Source of the DNA: Alentia gelatinosa
Taxonomy: Eukaryota; Annelida; Polychaeta; Phyllodocida; Polynoidae
Direction of reading: 5' to 3'
DNA length: 64,000 nucleotides
NCBI GenBank assembly: GCA_950022655.1
Contig: OX465584.1
Location: forward strand, 61,816,841 to 61,880,840
The notes under the pieces were generated by a model. That model saw only the letters and a program-made list of their open reading frames with translations. It was not told where the DNA came from and did not search any database. The position numbers and the translations under genes were made by a program. Every line of letters begins with the position of its first letter. Position 1 is the stretch's first letter. Positions 39,874 to 49,892 of this stretch are shown one piece after another.

Positions 39874-40165
39874 AAGGAACTATTTGGTATCTCTGCATAT
39901 GACTGCTTTTAACCCTCCACAAATCACCTGTGGGTATTGTCAGAAGACAAGGTATTTATAAACACTGGGAAATAAAGGTTCTTTAGACTTGTCGTAATGG
40001 TTTTAGACGGGAATTGCCTTTGGGAATTGTAGCTGATTTTGGAATAGAAACGTCTACAGGCACTCTGACTCAGAAAGGAGGCGATAAAAGCATTGATTTC
40101 CTCGTGGCGTACTTTGAGTGAAGGTATCGACTCCTGATGTAGTAAAATAACACCGCGCAATGTAT
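39874..40165. other. Stretch without recognised features
   Basis: Nothing recognised. Confidence 0.3.
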
Positions 40166-40167
40166 GT

Positions 40168-41115
40168 AAAGTGGCGCTCCCACTATCACGATTTGCGCCT
40201 CCGACACACTACGACAAACTCTGATAGTGCTACGATAGAAATGCTGTGTCGTAGGCCTTCCGACAAAATCGAACATGTTCGATTTCTTGGAGTGTGTCGG
40301 AGAGTGTTGGAAGCATTCTCTATAAAGGGGGTATCCCACTATCTAGATTTGCGCCTCCGACACACTATAATAGCCTTACGACAAGCATTCCCATGAAAAA
40401 ATACTATTTTTGTCGGAAGGAAGGAACTATCATGGAAATGGGACTTGTGTTGCAATGAGTACTATGACACACTCCAACACACTCCGACACACTCCAATAG
40501 TGCTACGATAGAAATGCCGTATTATAGGCCTTCCGACAAAATCAAACATGTTCGATTTCTTGGAGGGTGTCGGAGAGTGTCAGAAGCATTCTTTTTTAAG
40601 GGGGTATCCCACTATCGCCATTTGCGCCTCCGACACACTACGATAGAGTTACGACAAGGGTTCTAATGAAAAAATGAAATCTTTGTCGGAAGGAACGGCT
40701 CTATCATGGAAGTGGGACTTGTGTTACGATGAGTACTACGACACACTCTGACATACTCCGATAGTGCTACGATAGAAATGTTGTGTCGTAGGCCTTCCGG
40801 CAAAATCGAACATGTTTGATTTGTCAGAGTGTGTCAGAAGCATCCTATAAAGGGGGTATCCCACTATCACGATTTGCGCCTCCGACAAACTACGATAGCC
40901 TTACGACAAGCGTTCTGATGAAGAAATAAATTTTTTGTCGGAAGGAACGGCTATTTCGTGTAATTGAGACTTGTGTTACAATGAGTACTACGACATACTT
41001 TGACATACTCTGTGCTAAAATAAAAATGCCGTGTCATAGGCCTTCCAACAAAATCGAACATTTCGCGTCGGAAACGTGTCGTAATCATGTCGCAACACGT
41101 CTCAACGTGTCGTAG
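40168..41115. mobile_element. Family F MITE tandem array (period ~270 bp)
   Basis: TGCTACGATAGAAATG recurs at roughly 40226, 40501 and 40766, and GGGGGTATCCCACTATC at 40328, 40602 and 40854. Each unit has the AACATGTT core near 40274, 40546 and 40810, and a degraded one follows near 41057. About 3.5 head-to-tail copies. Confidence 0.85.
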
Positions 41116-41502
41116 GAGGCAGTGGGTGCGAGGTCTAAATAAATATTCAATTTCTGTTGGAATCAACACAGTTGGATGATAATTCACTGGTTAGCAGTCC
41201 CCTGCATGTCTTTGATCCAGTATATATGTGGACAAGCAATCGTATTTCCATAGGATTGCATCGTAAACTGTAGCAGTGATACAATAAGGGGTGTTTCTTA
41301 TGTCTAAGCCCTGCTGAAACATATTTACTGGGTAGTTATTTCGTTAGGCCTCTGGTAATACATATAGATCTACCATTAGGTGGTACTAACCATGTTCTAT
41401 GGTTCCCTCAGCCATCCCTACCATAAAACACTACTGGATATCTATTTAGATCCTCAGTTTATACCACAATCTAAATGGCTTTGATTCTGCCGGAGTTCCC
41501 TA
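41116..41502. other. Stretch without recognised features
   Basis: Nothing recognised. Confidence 0.35.
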
Positions 41503-41690
41503 AAGGCCCATTTCCATTGGCCGACGAAAACGGAGTAGATTTTTTTGTGTTCTCCTAATAGACCATTTCCATTGGCCGTCACTGATATACAGCCAGGAAC
41601 CTTTAGCACTGCTGACACAAAATGTAAAGAGGCTATTAGGAGAACACAGAAAATCTACACCATGTTTGTCAGCCAATGGAAATGAGCCTT
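41503..41690. mobile_element. Family K MITE
   Basis: AAGGCCCATTTCCATTGGCC is mirrored by CAGCCAATGGAAATGAGCCTT, with inner arms TGTGTTCTCCTAATAG / CTATTAGGAGAACACA. A related copy is at 52.86 kb. Confidence 0.88.
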
Positions 41691-42471
41691 AAGTTTTCAC
41701 CGGGAAAATTAAATCTGTTTGGGGCCGTCAAATGCACGGCCAGAGGCCCGTTTTACAGTGGCCGATTATTCGGCACCGATTTGCAGTCGGGAGCCTCCCA
41801 CCCTTTTCTTTCGATATCCTGGTGCCAGATTTTTGAGTGAGTGGGGATTTTTATTGCAATCAACAATTTCTCGTTGCTCTTCCTTACAACACGAACATTT
41901 TCGATGATGATTTTGAAAAAAATGAGGACATTTCCTTTAATGGCAACTATTCCTATCTTCATCCAATTAGCACATATATGTGCGATATATTTGCCAATAT
42001 ATATGAAACTTATGTTTGTTTATGGCAAATATATCGCACTATTACCACCTGTAGTGACAATACCAATCACCATATATGACCAACTAGTTACAACAACACT
42101 TACTTCTTCTCCAAAATTCATGTATTCCTTTCAGCACCTGGAGGCCATCCATAAAGTATGTACGCAGAATTTCCGAAAAATTGTAACCCACCCCACTCCT
42201 ACCGATCCTGTACGCAATGAAACAAAGAGGGAGCATACGCATTTATATTTCCGAAATTTTTGGCCCACCCCCACCCTCCTTAATCTGTAGGTACTTTATA
42301 GATGGCCCCCTGTCATCATTTTCTTTATTTTTACACACCCAGCCACACATATCATTTCAAAATGTCATTCCTTCATTCATATTTTTAATATCATAATTGA
42401 GTGGAATTATAATTTTGATGCTTATTTTGATACATAACAAACTCAAATAGTAAATGGTAAATCTAATCAAT
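41691..42471. other. Unrecognised stretch with overlapping ORFs
   Basis: A 149-codon frame (41841-42290) overlaps an 80-codon frame; both are AT-driven without domain or splice logic. A palindromic block ATATTTGCCAATATATATG occurs near 41986. Confidence 0.3.
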
Positions 42472-42759
42472 ACCTCTAAGTCATAATCTGTACAAGGTTC
42501 TCACTGCGCTTTATGGGAGACGATTTCTTAACAAACTAGGCTTAGAGCCTTGAGAATCCAATGGCACACAGTATTCCCGCTAGATGGCATCATTGAGATT
42601 ATAGGAATCTTTGGTTGCATTGATGTAAGTCTTTAGCACGGGAGGCAGGCCAGTGGATTCTCAAGGCTCTAAGCCTAGTTCGTTAAGATGTTTTTTCCAT
42701 AGTGCGTAGTGAGAGTACAGAATACGACTAGAGAGTGTGAAATCTTATGAATGGGGTGC
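42472..42759. mobile_element. Family A MITE, left-truncated
   Basis: It starts inside the left arm (CCTCTAAGTCATAATCTG), retains the full centre and ends GAAATCTTATGAATGGGGTG. Confidence 0.9.
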
Positions 42760-43429
42760 CCTCAGGGTATAGTAAAGAAAATATCATCCCCATTTAACGT
42801 TCATAACACACACAATGGGTCAAGTATTCTGAGCCGGTGAGTTTGAACGAGCTTTCAGCATATAAACCCCTACTTTATGAAGGGCATTTCCCTCTAATCT
42901 CTAGAAGCCTTGGCGCCTGTGTCAAGCCAGTATAAGTTGATCAGTAAATTGATGGGTGATTCCAGTTCCTGAGATCCAACCAAGCGTGGCGACTTAAAGT
43001 ATTTTTACCATAATCTTGGTCCCCTTGAGGAGAGTTATGTACGGTTTGGTCGGTACATATTGCCGCTATTTACTATATCACACACTTGGTTGGTACGGTG
43101 CCTCCAGCCTTGGGTTGTTAAGTACCCATCCCCAATGCTCCCAGGTTTACTATGCATAGGGAAACGTCCGTATTTCATTCTGTGGTCGTGGCTTTAGACA
43201 AAGGCTGTTTGCTTTTTGTTATTTCCTCAACACGCTACATTGATTCCTGTCCATTACTTCAGAGGATGCGAGTCTTAGGAGATAACATCCAAGGTTTGGC
43301 CATGTGTAGTGAGTCTAGTCGGCAGAGAGTGTTTCCTATGACTGGATACTGATATAATATGAAACTGTAAATGCACAAGATTTAAAACATACAGATACTG
43401 AGTACAGAATTATAAAGAATTGCATCGAG
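42760..43429. other. Stretch without recognised features
   Basis: No gene or repeat recognised. Confidence 0.35.
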
Positions 43430-43645
43430 AATTGTATAAAAAGACAATACTCCACAAGTTTGGATGCTTTGCAATCTCCATCGAGCATGACCAAAATGTA
43501 CTTATATAGAACTGCATCGAGAATTGTATAAACAAATTATACTCAACGTGTTTGGATGATCCGCAATCGCCACTGAGGTAAAGTCGAGTGACGGTTACAG
43601 CGCATCCAAATGAGTGGAGTATTGTTTATTTTTTATGATTCAAGT
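43430..43645. repeat. Diverged direct and inverted repeats
   Basis: GCATCGAGAATTGTATAAA occurs twice (about 43422 and 43508), each followed by ACTC and TTTGGATG; the later GCATCCAAATGAGTGGAGTAT mirrors the earlier ATACTCCACAAGTTTGGATGC. Confidence 0.65.
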
Positions 43646-44469
43646 GCTCGTCGGGATTTATCTCCACCCTTTCACTGAAGATAGAATAGCATCGCAATAT
43701 CAGTATAATTAAAATTACTTTGCAAATCCAGTTAGTAACATCTAAATCTCCATATTAATGTTTTGCCTTCTCTCTGAAATCCTGGTTGCTGATTGGTCAA
43801 TAGCCCCTGATGTCATCTCTCATTAACTCCGCCACAACCGTGGCGTATAGTATAGTCACTTTACATGGGTGATCGTTGACGATTTTTTGAAATGTTATTC
43901 CTATGGCTTCACTTGTATTAGGGGTGACAAAAGAATCTCTTGTAGTTATTTATTTCGTTCGCTCTCTCCATAGGATATCAGCTTCTGAGAAAAATTCCTC
44001 GTCTATTCCCACCTGACATAAGAATCTATATCACTATTTTGACACTTTCAAGTGGCATATACACTTCATCTCTATTCGCCATCAATCATCCCTCTTTCAA
44101 AAAATATGTGTTTCAAATTTAGTCAAATTTAGTTAGAATTTTAGTTTCTTCAAGTTTTAGATTTTGAAAATCAAAATTCAGGTAAATACAAAACGAAATA
44201 TTCATTTTGCATCATTCTTATTACCCCATTCAACTCTATTTAATATAAATATTTTTGCCACTACAGTAATAAGATTGAACCATCCATGACTGCAAGCATC
44301 TGGATTAGATCACAGGCAGAGTGACTATAGCGTCGGGTCCAGTTTACAGCCCTGCAAAGGGCAGCTCAGGTGTGTGGGTCTGACAGGCCTCCTATTGCCT
44401 TACCACCACCACTAACACACACCACACCTCGACTGAAGAGATTCTGACAGTTTGACACTTGGATATTTA
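43646..44469. other. Stretch without recognised features
   Basis: AT-rich, no gene recognised. Confidence 0.35.
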
Positions 44470-44471
44470 CT

Positions 44472-45083
44472 CCAGGGCACGTCTAATAAGTTTTGGTCCT
44501 AGCAGAAGAATCCTCCTAGGACCATGCCAGCAACCTAAGACCTTTCCTATTTAACGAATGGTGTCCCACGTAGAGAGGAAAATCCTGCATGATTAGTCTT
44601 CTATGACTGAATTTGGTCCTAGGCTAGGATAAAAACAGGCTGTAAGACGACTGTGGGATCCCTATGGAGGAGAATTCCTAAGATTTGCAGGTAGTGCCAC
44701 ATAGTAGGGGTTGTGGTAGCTAATTTCATAATTTGTAATCTAACTGAATATTTAAGATATTTCCCATCTAACACTGCCATTTTGTATTACATACTATAAT
44801 ATACATATTTTCTCTAGTTAAATCGATGAATAAGGTTGTTCTTTGTGAATTTGAACCATCTAAGACACCTATATAGGTGTCCCCCATCTAGGACCCTTTT
44901 GGGTATATCGAGGACAGTTTGTAAGATTTGGGTCAAATTTCTTAAACACTTTTTGACAATCTGGCTAATGTCCTTGGCTAAGACAGTCCCTCGCTAAGAT
45001 TCTCTTTATAGTTAAACGCAAACTGTCCTAGACCCTCTCTTACAGGCATGACTCTCCTAGGACCACATTGTTAAACTCCCTCC
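44472..45083. mobile_element. Probable MITE (TTTGGTCCTAG ends)
   Basis: TCCAGGGCACGTCTAATAAG+TTTTGGTCCTAG at the left resembles the complement of CTCCTAGGACCACATTGTTA+AACTCCCTCCA at the right. It abuts a C element. No ORF. Confidence 0.55.
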
Positions 45084-45275
45084 AGGGGCCCGTTTAATAA
45101 TCTAGGCTCGTACATGTAGACCCTTCTCTGTACTCCAAGGAGACCCAGAGATGACGTGGGTCAACTTTATTCAACACTTATGGACAGCCTTATAGACGGT
45201 TAAGACTGTCTCAGCAAACGAGCTTGAATATTATGAAACGAAAATCCTTGTACGATGTCTCCTTGTACTATTTCG
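45084..45275. mobile_element. Family C MITE, right-truncated
   Basis: GGGGCCCGTTTAATAATCTAGG through GAAAATCCTTGTACGATG; the second arm is missing. Confidence 0.8.
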
Positions 45276-45324
45276 TATACATGTATGCATATTACATTTG
45301 AAAAGCAATACTCATTTATCAATG

Positions 45325-45662
45325 ATAAACATGTACTTTATTACCCACCTGATACGGAGTCTCCATACTAAGCCTATGGAGCTTACAGATCGCTACTGAG
45401 GAGGATACGGAGCTCCGTACCCTCCTAGGAGGATACGGATTTTTGAGATGAAAATAGTCCCAAACATAACTTATTAATTACGTTGAAATGTTTTCTAACG
45501 ATCATATTTATTGCTTAAATCTGAAAATAAGTGAGTAATAAATACAACATTACCATAATTTCGATCTGAGTGGCCCTATTCTCCTTGTAGTTGACGCTAC
45601 GCAATACTCCTCGTTATTGCTCTGAGTTTTACTTTGCGTCAATGAATCATGGTAATATTGTG
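45325..45662 (-). mobile_element. Family P element, copy without Ngaro
   Basis: The reverse complement of this segment matches 28893-29220 almost throughout (TTATTACCCACCTGATACGG; CCATAATTTCGATCTGAGTGG). It then reads TAAAGTACATG where the other copy has TAAAAATATATG and Ngaro. Useful as an unoccupied paralogue. Confidence 0.82.
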
Positions 45663-46019
45663 TATTTCTTCCTAGTGTATGACAAGGGGTGTATCAGGCT
45701 TTCTGTTGGAGAGCTAGGTTATCACTAGTTCTATGCATGTTTTCTATCCACAGATAAAGGTGGAGATATATTATACATTCTCTCTTGACGTAAACCCAAC
45801 CTGTTGACCTTTCCCGCCAATAATATAAACCAGAAACGCGTTCATTCTCGCCATACTCATAACCCGTGGAATACCACCCAGCTGAAAGTAGATCCTGCTA
45901 GTGACGTTTTGCGGGAGAAATCCCTCCGCGTAGGGTCAGCGAGAAGCCTGTAATTTGTCGGAACCTTCCGCTTCCGGTTAAAACATTCCTATGTACAATT
46001 TTCATACTATACCAAGACT
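45663..46019. other. Stretch without recognised features
   Basis: Nothing recognised. Confidence 0.3.
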
Positions 46020-46545
46020 AGAGGGAAACTGTGTTCCAGTGTGAGAAAGTCAAAGTTACGAGGTGAGGCTTCGAAAGATTTCTGCCTAAGGTTTTGTTCT
46101 CTCTCTGGAAACTTGGTTTCCCTATTCCTATATACCTTCAAATGTGGTTTAATAACGAAAATTAGCGTTATTTGCTCACCCATCATCAAACCTAAAGCCA
46201 GATCCAACCTTATCAGTAACAATGATTCTATCTTTTCTCCCCACTGCACTTTTCATAAGAATTTTGTAAGAGACGATCTGATTGGTCTAAATGTCAAGCT
46301 TGGGTAGTATACCGCAACCTTGGGTAATATACATAAGTTACCCCAACCCCCAGAGTGTGATGTAGGCATAGAGTGTACGGCCATAGATATAAAGGAATGA
46401 CATTTTCATACCTAGGATGACGTTTTCATACCAAAGTTGACCACGTCATGCTGTCTAGACCAATCAGATCAAAGCTTAGATACATAAACAAAACACACAA
46501 GCTGAAGTTACTGAATCTGGGTGAATATGGGCACCCCGTTGATCA
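46020..46545. other. J-related fragment and inverted repeat
   Basis: AAAGTCAAAGTTACGAGGTGAG and CCTATATACCTTCAAATGTG recall family J. ATCTGATTGGTCTAAATG (about 46277) is mirrored by CTGTCTAGACCAATCAGATC (about 46451). Confidence 0.5.
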
Positions 46546-46728
46546 CGGTGGAACCTCGGGTAAGTGGAAACCCTCTGTTCCGGCACAAAGTGGCCGCTTA
46601 TGCGGGGTGTCCGCTTACATGGGGTCAAAATAATCATCTGATAGAGGTATCCGTTCCGAGCAAAGGTGTCCATTAACGCAGGGTGGCCGCTTATGTGGGG
46701 TGTCCATTAGGCAGGGTTCTACTGAGAC
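46546..46728. mobile_element. MITE with GTGGAACCTCGGGTAAG ends
   Basis: GTGGAACCTCGGGTAAGTGG is roughly mirrored by TGTCCATTAGGCAGGGTTCT+ACTG; GTGGCCGCTTATGCGGGGTG repeats inside. Such ends resemble pogo/Tigger-type mariner elements; no clear TA duplication is seen. Confidence 0.5.
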
Positions 46729-46739
46729 AAATCGCCAGC

Positions 46740-46912
46740 GAAAAAAGAACATTTCAAGGAGAGAATTCACCAATCATTCGCTGACCCTTGCCTAACTGTC
46801 CTACATCTATCAACTAGGGCCGACTGCTTCGACTGAGACAAATTATCGTTCTCTTCTCGCCGACAAAGGTACATCAATGTTCCGAAATCGGTAGATGTGT
46901 ATTGGGCCTTAC
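46740..46912. mobile_element. Family G MITE fragment
   Basis: TCCTACATCTATCAACTAGGG and AATGTTCCGAAATCGGTAG match the G cluster. Confidence 0.7.
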
Positions 46913-46996
46913 TGGAGCAACACTTTCCCAACATTTCTAGGAGCAGCGACTTTGTGGGTTTGAGGGAGTATTGCGGGGACTTTCCCCAGGGTCTGT

Positions 46997-47067
46997 GAGG
47001 GGGGGGGCGGTGGGTGGAGGGGTGGGGAGGGGTTGGGAGGGAGGGGGAGGGGTGGGGAGGGAGGGGT
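46997..47067 (+). repeat. G-rich tract, potential G-quadruplex
   Basis: About 70 bases almost entirely of G runs of 3-9 separated by 1-2 bases (for example GGGAGGGAGGGGGAGGGG), easily meeting the G3+N1-7 rule many times over. Confidence 0.85.
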
Positions 47068-47462
47068 GAAGATTGGGTCTGATTACCATCATAAATCAGA
47101 ATTAGATCCTGACTAATCCGCCCTCGGTCCTGCTCGATCCCAGCCCGTGCTAGGCACGCCCGATGTTTATGAATTTTGATCTGAGTGAGGGGGACATGTT
47201 CACCTCTGTCGGTGGTTCAGGATACCGACTGGAGGATACCGCTATCCTCGTCTGAATTATATCTAAATCGATACCAGCCCCAGCTGGAGATTTCGAGGAT
47301 AATGACGTGGTATTATTATATACCTGTGTGCGAATGTCTATGAAATACTGCCCGCTGCTAGGGGTGCAGTAATAATAATGTTCGTGCCCGCTGTGAGTGT
47401 GACTTAGTAAGTCATCAAAATAACGTTTTTTCATTGATTTAAGGTATATAATAATAATAAGC
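47068..47462. other. Unrecognised stretch, some I-like motifs
   Basis: TATTATATACCTGTGTGCGAAT near 47314 recalls the left edge of family I copies; otherwise nothing recognised. Confidence 0.35.
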
Positions 47463-47613
47463 AAACGTCCTCACTGTGGGCGAAACGGTTCTTGTTCTCG
47501 GTCAGTCTTTGAATTCATGCTGCCTTCCGCCTATGGCGTCAGGCAGTATGAAATCAAAGACTGACCTCGAACAGTAACCGTTTCGTCCACAGTAAGGACG
47601 TTTCCTAATATTA
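47463..47613. repeat. 151-bp fold-back palindrome
   Basis: AAACGTCCTCACTGTGG / CCACAGTAAGGACGTTT, GAAACGGTTCTTGTTCTCGG and TCAGTCTTTGA are mirrored on the right, around GCCTTCCGCCTATGGCGTC. Confidence 0.85.
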
Positions 47614-47744
47614 CTGACTACACGGCAGTCTTGAAAGATATCATACTAATCCTAAGTATCCGTCATACAAGTTTGGTTTATTAGTGCATGCTCGCACGCC
47701 CTATTCACGTTGCCTATAAAAGGTTACATATAGGTTACCTATAG

Positions 47745-47865
47745 GTGGTCACATACACATTCAGCGTGCTGAGAAAAATCTATCCCTTCACTATCTGCGT
47801 GCTATTCGCTGTGCTATTGGATAGGGAGCAGGGTACCAAATAAAGGTGCCTCCCGTAGCAGGATC
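47745..47865 (+). mobile_element. Family L fragment
   Basis: GTCACATACACATTCAGCG+TGCTGAGAAAAA and GTGCTATTCGCTGTGCTATT match the L copies at 60.8 and 63.7 kb. Confidence 0.75.
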
Positions 47866-47884
47866 GTTTATGCAGGCAGTGCCT

Positions 47885-48300
47885 TAAATTCCCCACGGCT
47901 CCCCACGGCTCCCCACGGCTCCCCCACGGCTCCCCACGGCTCCCCCACGGCTCCCCACGGCTCCCCACAGTTCCCATCGGCTCCCCCACCGCTCCCCCAC
48001 GGCTCCCCCACGGCTCCCCACGGCTCCCCACGGCTCCCCACGGCTCACCACGGCTCACCATGGCTCACCACGGCTCACCATGGCTCACCACGGCTCACCA
48101 CGGCTCACCACGGCTCACCATGGCTCCCCACGGCTCACTACGGCTTCCCACTGCTCCCCACGGCTCACCAAGGCTCACCACGGCTCACCACGGCTCACCA
48201 CGGCTTCCCACGGCTCACCACGGCTCACCACGGCTCACCACGGCTCCTCATGGCTCCCCACGGCTCACCACGGCTCACCACGGCTCACCACGGCTCCCGG
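47885..48300 (+). repeat. 10-bp minisatellite (CACGGCTCCC / CACGGCTCAC)
   Basis: About 40 units; the left half uses CCCC, the right half CACC variants. Flanking ORFs rich in Gly-Glu-Pro-Trp or His-Gly-Ser-Pro are by-products. Confidence 0.94.
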
Positions 48301-48512
48301 GTAAAGCTCAGCGGCCCCCGCGGACAGTGTCCACTGTAGATTGAATCAGTCTCGTCCTCTAAGGATTTCTGGGTCGGAGTTGAGGCTAGTGATGTGAGCC
48401 ATTCAGTGTTAAGGGTGTCAGAGACTTCCCCCCTGAGGTCTGGTGTATTATGGCACGCCGTTCTGGACATAGTTTGTCAACCAACACCTTCTACAGTATA
48501 GGGGTTGGTCGG
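48301..48512. other. Unrecognised spacer
   Basis: Nothing recognised. Confidence 0.3.
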
Positions 48513-48517
48513 GTTAA

Positions 48518-48845
48518 CCCTTTAAGGATGAATGATGCCTTGAGGCATCAATCAGGCGTGGCCGAATAATGCCTCAAGGCATCATTTCGCTTAAATAAAT
48601 AAAATTGTTTTTGACAGGGAAATAATTATCGATCTACATGAAATCTTCAGGAAATGTAGCTATAACATTGAAATTGATATTAGTAAGCTAAAATAAGTGA
48701 AATATGATTGATTACCAAATATATCATTAGATGGAACATCCAATTATGATTTTATCCAAAATATGTTCGTTCTCTAGAGATATACACTATCACTAGCATC
48801 CGTCCTTAATGTGACAGTTCTGCCACAGGTGGCCGTCTTAAAGGG
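48518..48845. mobile_element. Family D (piggyBac-like) MITE
   Basis: TTAA duplications at 48514-48517 and 48846-48849; ends CCCTTTAAGGATG and GTCTTAAAGGG; internal GATGCCTTGAGGCATCA palindromes as in the 12.8 kb copy. Confidence 0.88.
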
Positions 48846-48849
48846 TTAA

Positions 48850-49378
48850 ATCATATACGGTATCCCTCTGTGTTCGCCTCAAACCAAATACTTTTGGTCT
48901 ATGTGTACTCTATAAGCAGACATACTTGATATGAAATATTCATAGCTAACAAATGGATAAAGGCACCAAGATTTGTATCATTATATTTTGAAATAATACA
49001 CAGGAAAGAAATAAGAAAATGGAAAATTTGCTTTGAGGTTATGACACACTCTCCAAGAGGTACGAAAGATCTGGTTGGAGAGTAACAAACTGGTCCCGCT
49101 ACTGGGTCAAGGAGGCCCATTATCTAAACGGACCAGAGCTAATATTGTGTAGCTCTGGTTGCCAGTGTATTCTGGACATTGTCATTTCGTCAATATTCAG
49201 TCCACAGAATCTGCACTCATATTATGTTTTTAACAGAAAAAAGTCCATCTCAGATATCTAAATCATTGACTCCGAGAAGAAACAAATATTGGATGAGGGA
49301 AACTTTTTTTGTTATATTGCACAAAGGAAATAGTACAAAAATAGCCTCTGCCATGGCAGGTATTCTGGCTATACAACA
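48850..49378. other. Stretch without recognised gene
   Basis: ORFs of about 75 codons on both strands lack domains; the end leads into a poly(A) site. Confidence 0.3.
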
Positions 49379-49460
49379 AACTGGAATATGTGGTACACAT
49401 GCAAATTGATGTCATGAAAGAATAATGAATGAATAAAGTTTTTGCTAAAAAAAAAAAGAA
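49379..49460 (+). mobile_element. Retroelement or retrocopy 3' end with poly(A)
   Basis: AATAAA at 49432-49437, then TTTTTGCT and an A run from 49447. The 5' extent is unknown. Confidence 0.55.
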
Positions 49461-49887
49461 GAAGAAAATAAAAAATAAGAAAAATGAAGGAAAATATAAT
49501 AAAGAAAACAAATAATTTTAAAATACAAAAAAAATAATACCAGGAGTGAGTTAATGTACTGATCGGCCTCCCATAGTATACAGGGTGTGGGCGGCCTCCG
49601 GGGTCCGGATCCAGAGAGCAGCAGGGATTATGGAGATATACTGACCAGCGGGGATCCATGTCCGCCCTGGAGGGAGAATAATGCTAGGATCTAATCGGGA
49701 TCGTGCTTCTTCTGTACCTGCTTAGAGGTGACCTCCAGGGACAGGGCCTGGAGGTAGCGGCATGCCCACCTGGTCTTAGGACACCCTGGAGGGGGGTCTA
49801 GTTGGAGCTGATGTACTTAGTCGATGGAGTGATGGTTTAGTGATCGCAGGGTCTCCAGTTCGAAGCTTGGATTGGTGTTTCTCTGTC
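49461..49887. other. A-rich tail and unrecognised DNA
   Basis: A-rich to about 49545. GATGGTTTAGTGATCGC ... CAGTTCGAAGCTTGG (about 49831-49867) weakly resembles a tRNA-like SINE head. Confidence 0.35.
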
Positions 49888-49892
49888 ATCTT

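Noticed and set aside
41841..42290. 149-codon ORF as a gene
   Set aside because: Overlaps another ORF in a different frame, composition is AT-driven, no domain seen.
47780..48344. Gly-Glu-Pro and His-Gly-Ser repeat ORFs
   Set aside because: Produced by the 10-bp CACGGCTCCC array.
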